64,000 bases of DNA from Ditylenchus dipsaci. Lineage: Eukaryota; Nematoda; Chromadorea; Rhabditida; Anguinidae. The stretch is from NCBI GenBank assembly GCA_004194705.1, contig SADC01000298.1:1-64000 (forward strand), written 5' to 3'. This document shows, piece by piece, positions 34,526-44,365 of the stretch (positions are counted from its first letter, which is position 1; each line of letters opens with the position of its first letter). A program made the translations under genes and the position numbers. A model generated the notes under the pieces. It was not told the DNA's origin. It worked only from the letters and a program-made list of their open reading frames with translations, and did not search any database.

Positions 34526-36264
34526 AATTCGCTTCAAATTGTGCTTCAAAAATGGAAGAGTCGTTGTTATCCATTGCAAAAACAGTGGGTCTGCCTGAAG
34601 TTGATCATGGAGAAATGGATGACTCTACGACCAAATGTCAGAAATTATTGGATGACTTGAAACAAACTGTGAGTTAGAATTATTTGTTTGGAATTTTAGC
34701 TGTTGAAATTTACTGATCAAAGTATCTAGTAGAGGTGTGCATGGGATCGGGATTACCCCCCCCCGAACGTGATCCCGATTCCGAAGATTTTGGTGACGAA
34801 TCCCGATCCCGAATCCCTCCCGATCGATCTTGAAAATCCCGATCGCGAAAATTCCCAAATCCCGATGAGCATTTTTTAAAGCATTTTTGGCCAGAAATAT
34901 TTTAATTCTTGCATGATTTTGCGGTTTTTTAACTTTTTTTCTCTTTTTTGGATTTATTTTGAATCTGACTGGTCCTGCCGATTGTTCCATCAGGTTTATT
35001 TATTTTTCACTCTGTATCACAGCAATTTATGCGAAAGGAAGTCTCGAAAAATTTTACCTATTTTAGACGTTTATAACTTTTTGTCGTGAAGTGAATTCGA
35101 TATTTTGTGAACAACGCTTGCGATGATAATTTTCTAGCAAATTTCTAGTAGTTTAGGCCCTGGTTTGTAGATAGCCTTTTGAAAGGTGAGGTCTAAGCCG
35201 CAGCAAAAATACTCGTTTTTTATTTTACATGCGAAAATTTTTCTATCGGAAGCTTAGTCTATATGCATTTACAAAATTTTAAGTAGCATCAAGAAAACAG
35301 TTGTGAACACTTGAAATCAGTGAAATTTCTTGGTACACCATGTATTTTGCCTGATTACTCATGGACTCGACAAATCGGCCAATCCCGAAATTTTGATCGG
35401 GATCCCGAATTTTTTTTTCGTAATCTCGATCCCGAATCATTTTTTAGCCCCGATCCCGAAATCCCTCTTGAGGCCGAATGCACACCTCTAGTATCAAGAA
35501 CTCTTAGCAGCAATTTTATGGGTTGATTAATTTTAATCACTCTCAGATTCAAACGCAACTGCTAGCCAGTAAGCAGAAACCACCCAGGCCAGTCTTTCAA
35601 CATCAACTCAATGAAGCCGAGTGGAAAATGGTTGATGAATACGCCGAGATGTTGAACTTGGAGTTTGCGCAGCGTGCCCAGTTGATGGTGAAGCGTCTCG
35701 AGGTCACCTTTGAATCTTTTTTCTGGTCTGACCGGGTCAAGAAGCTGGAAGAAAAGATCATGGAAGTGTATCAGCCAGCCAAAGAAGCTATGGTTTCGCC
35801 TCAAGGTGTTTTTGCGGAAGATGTTTTGTCAGCTACAACTGGTTGGATTTTAAATGACTATTTTCTTGCATGGCTAATATTTTCAAGCTTTCAGATATTT
35901 TATGCGTTGAGAAAGCCACATCTAAAAGTCGTCAGTCTACCAGCAATCCAATCATCTCTTACCTGGTCAAGCAGCAGCCTAGAGATCGTGGTGGACGGAC
36001 AGCGGAGATGAAAGTGCCTCAAGCGGAAGTGTCGTCATGGCAGCAGCGCAGTCGAGAAGCATGCCAATCTCAGGCTAGTGGCTCGCAAGGACGAGGAGGC
36101 GGTGGACGTGGTGGTGGCTGGCATGGTGGAAGGGTGGCAGAGGCGAACATGGTGGCCGAGGTGGAAGAGGTGAACAGGGTGGCCGAGGTGGTGGTCAAGG
36201 TAGAGGTCGCGGTGGGGCGCTGATGGCCAGGATTTCCGGAAGAGAAGATTCGATAATTCCAAAT
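34526..36264 (+). CDS. FAM98 family protein, C-terminal half or N-terminally short form
   Basis: Three exons: 34526-34668, 35547-35841 and 35894-36264. Known: FAM98 proteins associate with DDX1 and the RTCB tRNA-splicing ligase complex and end in RGG repeats. Seen: the core VKRLEVTFESFFWSDR, then KIMEVYQP, then PRDRGGRTAEM and SSWQQR, all in family order, followed by a Gly/Arg tail. The first exon starts after a TTTTTAG acceptor and is open before the first ATG (34552). Either an upstream exon encodes the missing N-terminal domain, or the protein starts at 34552 and lacks it. I found no such exon in 29.5-34.5 kb. The literal frame leaves the RGG frame near 36131 and stops at 36223. Allowing one missing base there and another in the G run near 36214 restores continuous RGG repeats and a basic end at 36264. 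The first intron holds a hAT-type MITE. Confidence 0.85.
34730..35490. mobile_element. hAT-type MITE in the FAM98 intron
   Basis: Tips TAGAGGTGTGCA and TGCACACCTCTA are flanked by GTATCTAG (34722-34729) and GTATCAAG (35491-35498), one mismatch. Both arms carry GATCCCGAAT repeats. A second palindrome-like segment (34990-35345, GGTACACC end) lies in the middle. Confidence 0.8.
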
Positions 36265-36466
36265 AATAGTCTGAAGTCCATTTTATCGCTTATGTTATGT
36301 TGTTAAAATACATTTGTTGTGCTCTGCTGGTCTTTAATGTATGGAAGTAAATTATTGTAAGAAAAAACTGTTTGTGTAAGATTTGTGGAATTCCTAAAAG
36401 TACTATTTATACTGGAAAGACACTTGTCGAGAGTTGAAGGTGCGAAAATAGGGTGTTCATTCGGCC

Positions 36467-39400
36467 ATGATGGTGGTGGGCGCAGCACTGAGGCATCATA
36501 TTAGGCACCATTCTCAGCGCCTGTCTGTTCTCTCTACCAGATCTCTTCTTTACATTTCCCCAAAATCGAATATTTCTTTATTAGATGAAGCAAGGTCAAG
36601 CCCAGCCCATTCCGGTGTAAAAAGGATGCTGTGCGTTTCAGCCACCGCATTTTCTTCTTCAGGTTATCAATGATGTTTTTCGTTACCAGCTCATCTGCCT
36701 TCTAAAAATAATCACTGCGTTTCTTCTAAAAAACCCTTTCTAAAATCTGGAATCACCCTGATTTATTTAGCGTTTTCGACTCCATGTTGGATATCGACTC
36801 TCGGGCATATCATATACCAAAATAAAGCTGAGTATCTGAGCTACATTTGATATTAAATATGCCCTAGAAAAATTAAAACGCAAAAATAAATGAACGTAAT
36901 TCCGTATTGTGGGGAGAGCTTTTATTAGAGGAAATACGACCCAGCCCTATTATGGTTATTATTACGTTGACACGCATTTGGTACCCACCGCATTTGGGCA
37001 CCTGCGTTTGGGCCCCAATTCAAAAATTCAATATTTTTTAATTCTAAATTGAAATTTCTCTACATTTTATTGTCTTTTTCATTACGCTGTACTTTGCTTG
37101 CTATTATCACTAATGTTCATGAAAGATTGAACACAGTTTCATCCAATAAAGGCGTCCAGGTGCTATTGGTCAAGCTATCGCACTGAGATAGGGCTATATG
37201 AGTAGGGGTACATTAGGTGGCGTATAGCCAGTTTTGAAAAAAAATTGACCGAAAATTCGACTTTATCGCTGGGTTACCAAGGTAAACCATCCTAAAAGGG
37301 TATCCAAACACCCTAAAGAGATGGAATTTGAACATAGTTTTGTTGACTGGGGCCTACCGCATAAAGAAACTCTGGTATGCATACATTTTTTATGCATCCA
37401 GATTCGCTTTCCAGTTATTTGAGTCTAAGGCATGTGGGTGTGCGCATCTCAACTCCAAGCCCCTTGCGCCCCGAAGGGGAGCAGGGGCTTGAGAGTTAGA
37501 GATGCGCGCACTCGCTTACTTTAGACATAACTCCGAGAAGTTCTCTTGATCATAAAATGTATGTAAAGAGTCTTTTCGTCCAGCTCTAGTAGCCGAAATG
37601 CGGTAGAAATAACCTTTCTATATGAATTACAAGCGGTTTCCCTATCCTTTCATACCCTTTAAGGCTGGATACCAGTGGTTTTTCGTACTCACTCTAAACT
37701 TTACTAATCCCTTAAAAAATGTTTTACTTATAAGTAGTCAAGAAAAAAAGTCTGCAACTAGCAGGGTTCGAATATTTACCGTAATATGAATTTAAAGAGA
37801 ATAAAATAAATTTCCCGAAGATTCACCATGGTTATATAAAGTTTTTGAATTGGGCCCAAAAACGGGGTTCTAACGCGGGATGCCCAAAAGCGGGTACCCA
37901 AACGCGGGGGCCCAAATGCGGTGGGGCCCGAACGCGTGGATACCTATTATTATGCATACTTTTGGAGTGTAAGACTCAATTTTTTGCCTAAAATTTCAGT
38001 TTAGGAGAGGCAACATAAAGCTTGTAACAAATAATTTGCAGATGTCTATCAACACCTTCACCACGAGTTCAGAATCAACAACCTGTCCACTGCACATCAG
38101 CTAATAGACCACTTTAGACCAGAAGAGCGTGCATTACTTCTTAAACTGCTTAACCAAAAAGTAGAACAAGACAAAGAGCTAAGTTTAGAAGATGGATCAT
38201 ATCATCCCGAAATGTTTGTCGATGGTACGTCCAACATTTTTCGCATACCATTATGAAAGTCATTTTCAGATAACCCAACCATGGCCCAAATCAAGCAGCT
38301 GTTCATAATCAACACCATCCCGTTTATTGGGTTTGGCATTCTGGATAATATGGTAAAGATATTACGTCTTAAAGGACCATGATTTTTGCTCGCAGTGGTA
38401 TGTGCAAAATTTGAATTGGTGGGGACACTTCTCTTTTGTCTCAAACTCTACTCTTTGGAGTCATTTCGAACGACTGCAAGGAATACGTTTGGGAGAGGGC
38501 TGATTCGCCGTCGCGGTATTCGCCGTCAGCTTTATTCGCCGTCGGCATGATTCGCCGTCGCAAAATTTGCCGTCGGCTTAATTCGCCGTCGACGATATTC
38601 GCCGTCGGCTTAATTCGCCGTCGGCTTAATTCGCCGTCGGCTTAATTCGCCGTCGGCTTAATTCGCCGTCGACGATATTCGCCGTCGGCTTAATTCGCCG
38701 TCGGCTTAATTCGCCGTCGACGAAATTCGCCGTCGGCTTAATTTGCCGTTGACGAAATTCGCCGTTGACGATATTCGCCGTCGGCTTAATTCGCCGTTGA
38801 GGAATATCGTGTTTAAACTGAATTCGCTTTCTTGTACAACTTGTCTGTGTCATGCTAATCTTCATTGTTTTTTAGATCAAATGAGCAGCGAAGAAGATAT
38901 AGTCAGCACGTCCAGTGGAGAAAATGGGTCCAGTACCGAAGAAGATTCTCGGCCAAACCGCAGACGGTTGCAGATCGATTTTGACGTCAAATGGCACGAT
39001 TCCGAGAAGAAAGAACGGTCAAAAGTCGAGTATGAAGGCAAGCTTTATCGTTTTGATGCGCCGTCGAAGAAAGTGGATGAGGATGAGCTTCCGCTTTACA
39101 ACTTTTACAAGTCTGATCAAAAGGGATGCTCTGGCCGACTGTGGATCGTGCGTGCAACCAGCAAGCTGCGATTTGAAATTGGAAAACATACATGCGAGGA
39201 TCAATCGTGGCGAGTGGGCAACGCCGATGTGAGGGACAAGCAGAATGCACTTATTAGGGCAAACGTCGACACGGTATATTTTTCATCTCCATCATATCTA
39301 CATTCATTACATCCATTATTAGCCGGGCAGTCAGGTGGTGCAGCAATCAATGGAAAGGCTCAGCAATGTTCAAAAGTTGCACACTCCGTGTCGGAAAAGC

Positions 39401-41938
39401 ATGATTCAAAGGGCAAACAAGCAAAGGAGGAAGTATCTGAATCTACCAGCGGAGCCAAAAGATTTTCGATTTGAAGCCATCCCGGACACGCTGAAGAATT
39501 TCGCTGATGGAAGCTTATTTTGCTTTATGATTCAGGCTCTTTGGATGCAAAAGTACCTTCATAGCATTATTAGCGGTTGTATATCTTGTTATTTTTTCAG
39601 CGCATGGTTGTTTGGGGAGATTCAATGTTTGATGTTCAGCATGTTGTGGCGGTGTTCGGCGATGGGACATTCGCATCTTGTGCACTTCAACATCGAAAAG
39701 GTTACAAGAAGAAAATGTTTAGTCAGGTAATCTTAACCGTTGCCCTATAAGCCGCTGTCACTCTACTGTTCGAATTTTAGTTATTTGTTCTGATGGGGGA
39801 GCGTGAAAGAATAGTGCATCCGGAAGGAGGCGAGCCGTATGTCCATTGTGTCAGTTTCCCGTTTATTCACGCACAGCTTCCGGCTAAGGATGAGGAGACA
39901 TATCAAAGGCTTTTCAAGAAGGTGATAGAAGTAAGTGATCTTCTACTAAAAATAATTCAATATAATCCACTTCAAATTTAGCTCTTCCCGTTACTGCGCC
40001 CAACACTCTACAAGGGGGATTACGAAAAGGCACCGATGAATGCGGTCAAAGCGGTCTGGCCAGGTATCAAAACTGAGGGTGACTCGTTCCATCTGCACCA
40101 AGCACTCTGCATCAAGCAAGTTGGCATTAACAAGGACAAGCAGCTGTACAAGACTAATGTCCATTTTCATTACCAGGTACTTATCACTTAGATTATCTAC
40201 TTGCTATTGTCATATTGTGTTACAATGTCTTAGGTCCGCCTTCTTCTTACGCCAATGTACGCACCGCAGCAATACAGAAGTTCTCTATTTCACAATCACT
40301 TGAAACCAATGCTACTGCAAGCGGACAATGTGGCTGAATTTCCAAAGATACCGCGCTACGTGGAATACATTGAAAACAACTTCATCGGTAAGCCTTTATC
40401 GGTATATTTCTTCTTTGCTCATCATTATACGCATAGGAATTATTGGGAAAATGGTACACCGGACACTAGACCGCTCTTCTCCTTCTCAGTCGCAGATATG
40501 TACACATCGACCATGGAAAAGCGGCCTAGAGACAACAATACGATGGAATCCAATAACAAGAAACTCAAGCGATTACTGGGAAGCAATCCAGGAGAGTGGT
40601 GGATGGCCAGACATCTTCGAGCTGCGTATGACGGTGATTATCGAGTACAGTATTTGGTAAACTCATTATTTGGCATCCATTATTTCTGGTTTATTCTTGA
40701 TATTTTCTTCAGCAGTTCGTTGCGGGTCACGTTGAGCCGAGAAGCGCAAAGAGTGTCAGAACCGACAAACGAATTCTCGCGCAGGTGCAACAATTTGCGC
40801 AAGTCATTGCTGGTCGGAAAACAATGATAGAGTGGGCCAATGGAATGGTGGCGGCGTTCTAGAAAAATATGCTCCTTATTTGTGTGTACGTTTACCTGTT
40901 ATTAATGTTGTGTTTGCTGAGGGTGAATAAAGTAGGATCGGAATTGCCATTGATTGAAATCAGTTGTGGAGATGATGTATCAGTATTTTCTGGAAATAGA
41001 TAAGTGCGAAAATCATTAATTGTAGGAGTTGTTCACCAAGTAGGGTTTTTTACGTTAATCATTCTAATATTACTTGAAAATGTTGCGTATTTGACTTTTG
41101 CTCATAGAAGTAAGCTAATTTTGTTAGACGGCGAATTTTGCGACGGCAAATAAAGCCGACGGCGAATTTCGTCAACGGCGAATTAAGCCGACGGCGAATT
41201 TTGTCGACGGCGAATTAAGCCGACGGCGAATATCGTCAACGGCGAATTAAGCCGACGGCGAATTAAGCCGACGGCGAATTTTGCGACGGCGAATTAAGCC
41301 GACGGCGAATTTTGCGACGGCGAATAAAGCTGACGGCGAATACCGCGACGGCGAATCAGCCCTCTCCCATACGTTTTGAGACGAAAAAGAAGTGTCCCCC
41401 GCCAATTCAAATTTTGCACATGCCGCCGTGCGCGAAAACCATGGTCCTTCAAATGTTTATTTCTTCTGCATCTTATTGATTTCCAGATTATGATAATGGC
41501 CGGAGAATATATAGATCAGGTTTGTAAAAAGTGCAGTTGACTGCACATATCTGTTATGTGTCAAATAATATTAATATTTCTCCCTTTTCAGACTCTTGGT
41601 GCTTTGCTAGGCATTTCGACGATGGCTGCAGCAGCACTGGGCAACATAATCTCAGATGTGGCAGGAGTGGGTTTGGCACACCAAGTGGAAGTGCTGGTCA
41701 CTAGATTAGGCTTCAAGCATCCAGAGTTAAATGCCCAACAAGTTTGATTTTGAAGTCAACTTAAGTTAAAGACTATAGCTATTGTCATGTTTCAGCTGAC
41801 TTCTAAAAAGCTCGCCTGACCGTAAATGGTGCTCGGGCATTTGGACTCGTGGTTGGGTGCTTGATAGGAATGTTTCCGTTGCTTTTCTTCAAGGAGCAGT
41901 CTACAGCTGCTTCTGGAGCGGACAAGAAAAAAGCTTAA
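36467..41938 (+). CDS. TMEM65: TMEM65 mitochondrial inner-membrane protein, with one probable base error
   Basis: Six exons: 36467-36662, 38042-38224, 38270-38352, 41487-41519, 41592-41741 and 41796-41938. Exon 1 encodes an Arg/His/Ser-rich N-terminus like a mitochondrial presequence and ends in phase 1, matching exon 2. The hallmark segments are IPFIGFGILDNM, IMIMAGEYIDQ, LGISTMAAAALGNI and FGLVVGCLIGMFPLLFF, that is, three membrane helices. Summed exons are one base short of a multiple of three. The break is at the A run 41804-41808, where the literal frame stops at once while the next frame gives the conserved LTVNGARAFGLVVG. Expected length is about 262 residues, near the family norm. The start is about 200 bp after FAM98 on the same strand, so co-transcription is possible. 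Intron 3 is almost entirely a MITE containing a MULE. Confidence 0.88.
37320..37590 (+). repeat. Foldback family copy 4, in TMEM65 intron 1
   Basis: Core with GAACATAGTTTTGTTGACTG at the left and CCGAGAAGTTCTCTTGATC at the right. The apex is CCTTGCGCCCCGAAGGGGAG. Confidence 0.85.
38491..41368. mobile_element. MULE D with GCCGTCGGC subterminal arrays
   Basis: Ends GGGAGAGGGCTGATTCGCCG and its inverse are flanked by the 8-bp duplication ATACGTTT (38483-38490 and 41369-41376). Each arm is an array of a 16-17-bp unit, TTAATTCGCCGTCGGC and variants (38505-38800, and inverted 41130-41360). The element is in the sense orientation of TMEM65. Confidence 0.88.
38881..40862 (+). CDS. MULE D transposase with FLYWCH-like N-terminus
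   Basis: Starts MSSEEDIVSTSSGENGSS, followed by a FLYWCH-like region (YRFDAPSKK to YNFYKSDQKGCSGRLWIV, then KHTCED). The MULE core spans several exons: aspartate in VVAVFGDGTFASC, YVHCVSFPF, second aspartate in KGDYEKAPMNAVKAVWPG, DSFHLHQALC, YVEYIENNFIG, and glutamate in NNTMESNNKKLKRLL. It ends IEWANGMVAAF at 40862. Introns include 39275-39334, 39560-39600, 39727-39780, 39930-39981, 40177-40233 and 40388-40437 (approximate). A one-base slip is likely at the T run near 39520, where LLYDSGSLDAK lies in a shifted frame. AATAAA follows at about 40926. Confidence 0.75.
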
Positions 41939-42783
41939 TTGTAATTTCTGGGTATTAGAAGTAGTCCTATGATTTTTTTGTCTAAATTAACCAAAGAACA
42001 TAGTTAAGCCAAGTGATATTACTTGAAAAACAAAAAAGTAGGTGTCAAATTTTATGGTATTTGTACTAAAACCCCAAACAAGTCCCCTCTACTTAGCATT
42101 AATACCATCTCTTAAATTATAGTAAAAATTGTGTGCGAGATTGCGTAATTCGATAAAAAAATCAGCCGATTTATTTATGAGATTGATAAAGTCATTTCGA
42201 ACCTCAATAAAATACTTCTTCACCATCTCGGCTTTTTGTTAGGGCTATATAATTTTTCAACAATGATATTGCTTAGTCGGAATCGAAAACGCTAAGGTAA
42301 ACTGGCAAAAAACGATATTTTTTCTAAACCACCTTTGTCAAAACGAAATCTGCCTACTGCTATATATTCAGTTTAAATTTTGGTAGGAGTTCACACCAGT
42401 GTCATTTTTAATTTTGAACAAAATAAGAAATCACCCGTCAAATAAATTTTTTAACCGTCAAATTAGTGGTTTACCCATTCAAATTAGAAAAAACATTGAC
42501 GAGGTAAATAGTTGGTAAAGGACGTTTTGGACTTTGTTGACATATTTTAAAAAAGAGCAAAATGTTTCTAAATTTTGCGTTAGTCTCACCTATTATTTTT
42601 TTCAACTTTTTTCGATTTTTCGAATTTTCACACACTTAGGCTTAAGCTCGGGGCGGGCCAGCACCCGTTAGGACGAACTCAAACGTGTGGTTTCGACATA
42701 TTTTTTGAATTTTGATTAAAAAAATTCAAAAGAATCAACAGGGGAGACCAAGGCAAAAAAAGGATTTGCCTTTTTATATATAG
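41939..42783. other. Spacer between TMEM65 and repeats
   Basis: AT-rich, no coding signal. No clear polyadenylation signal was found right after TMEM65, though AATAAAATAC occurs near 42205. Confidence 0.3.
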
Positions 42784-43240
42784 CAGACTCTCGATAGTGC
42801 ATCGCTTGATATAGCGATTAGCTCGATACTTTGTCCGCGTTTTTTATATTTGGGTGGTCAATAATGAGTTTCCTTATGATCAACTCTCTATATTGCGTCC
42901 GGCTAGTCTGACTGAGTAACGGTCGCTCCATATTGCGCCCTCTCAAAAAAAATTCGAAAAAATGCATTCGAAAATACGAATTTAACGAAACTAGAGATGA
43001 AGTCGTGATTCTGGAAAAAAACTCAAAGTTACAAGCGATAATATTCCGAGATCATAGGCAATAAAACAATAATTATTTTTTTCTTGATTTTTTAGATTTT
43101 TTTCAGAATAAAGCTCTCTATTGCGTCCGGCCGCCAAGAGTTTCACCACAACTCTCTATATTGCGTCCGCCCTATATTGCATCCAGCTCGATATTGCGTC
43201 CGGGTGGGACCGATCGCGATGCGCTATCAAGAGTCGACTG
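42784..43240. mobile_element. pogo-like element with TATTGCGTCCGG arrays
   Basis: Tips CAGACTCTCGATAGTGC and the approximate inverse ATCAAGAGTCGACTG. Subterminal copies of CTCTATATTGCGTCCGG occur in both arms. Confidence 0.7.
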
Positions 43241-43282
43241 AATGTCAAAAAAAAGCAAAATGTCTACGAAATAATTATATTA

Positions 43283-43512
43283 GGTCGTGTCAAAAGTTTG
43301 GTCGTTTTATTTCAAAAGCAAGTTTTGTGGCGTTGTGTTTTTAGCATAGACTTTTTTAACATTTTTCAAAAGTTTACCACTCGTTTTGTAGCCAAGATTC
43401 TCAGCTACAAAATGAGTGGTGAACTTTTGAAAAATGTTGAAAAATCTATGGTAAAAATACAACGCCACAAATATTGCTTTTGAAATAAAACAACCGAACT
43501 TTTGACACGACC
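43283..43512. mobile_element. mariner-like MITE sharing its centre with 7564
   Basis: Ends GGTCGTGTCAAAAGTTTGG and its inverse at TA sites. It has the same hairpin centre (CCACTCGTTTTGTAGCC / GCTACAAAATGAGTGG) and the same GTGGCGTTGTGTTTTT inner arm, but different tips. Confidence 0.85.
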
Positions 43513-43519
43513 TAATAGT

Positions 43520-44365
43520 TTTCTTATAATTAGTTTGACGAGGTAATTAATGCTCGATATCGTCCTTTTTAAAAATATTTGTCCTTTTTTTGGGACCCAA
43601 AATCTCTTTTTATTTTTAGAGTTTTTAGTCAAAATCTTTTTTTTTCGCTCCATAATAGCAATAAGCACTGGATAAAATGACCTTTTCCTTCAAAAATGGT
43701 CAAAACGAGCTTTTTTCACCCAAGTGTCCTTTTTTCGATTTTTTTTCATTTCGAACCCTGCGGTAAATCTTTAATTGACGGGGTAAACAACTCGAGCCAA
43801 TAAATAATTCAATACTTTTTTATCGGATAGTACGCAGTTTTTTCACCATGATTATTATACGAAACAAATCTTATCTGACAAAATGTACGACCAACACACT
43901 AGTCACCCTTAATATTTTTATTCACCTCTATTGTTGGTGCCATTACTTCGCATGTTTTTATTTTCTTCAGTCTAGTTAGTCTTAAGATTATCTCCCAGCC
44001 AAATAATGTAGTAGAGATGTGCCATTAGTTTATAATTTTCAATATTATTTTTCTAGCAACTTTTATTATCACCTACTACGTTTGTAACTTTTTTAAAAGA
44101 AAACTATAGAAAAGATGCAGAATATTTCTTCTCTCTCAGATATTCTTGTCCCAACCTCTACCAAAAAATCTATAATTCTACTCAACTATTTTTTTGTTAT
44201 TCTCAAAGTGAAAATAAAGCTAATAAAGAGATATTAATAAACAATATTACCATATCTCTAGTATCTGACTGAAAACACGGTTTATAACAACAAATCTACG
44301 CCTTAACTTTGTGTGTTTGTGCCATACAGTTGTGCAAGAATTAAAATTATATCAGAAGAAGTGCC
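43520..44365. other. Likely promoter region of EXOC5
   Basis: Mostly unique AT-rich sequence with no repeat in the last 450 bases before the EXOC5 start. No specific site could be assigned. Confidence 0.3.

Larger units (their letters stand above)
38373..41448. mobile_element. TTAA-flanked MITE containing MULE D, in TMEM65 intron 3
   Basis: Ends AGGACCATGATTTTTGCTCG and the inverse of AGGACCATGGTTTTCGC are flanked by TTAA (38369-38372) and TCAA (41449-41452). The arms share ATGTGCAAAATTTGAATTGG and GGGACACTTCT, as do the solo copies at 62089 and 63406. Without the MULE the MITE would be about 200 bp. Confidence 0.75.

Noticed and set aside
38500..38800. Regular short repeats that might be read as a CRISPR array
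   Set aside because: Units are contiguous without unique spacers, mirrored at the other end of a MULE, in a eukaryotic genome.
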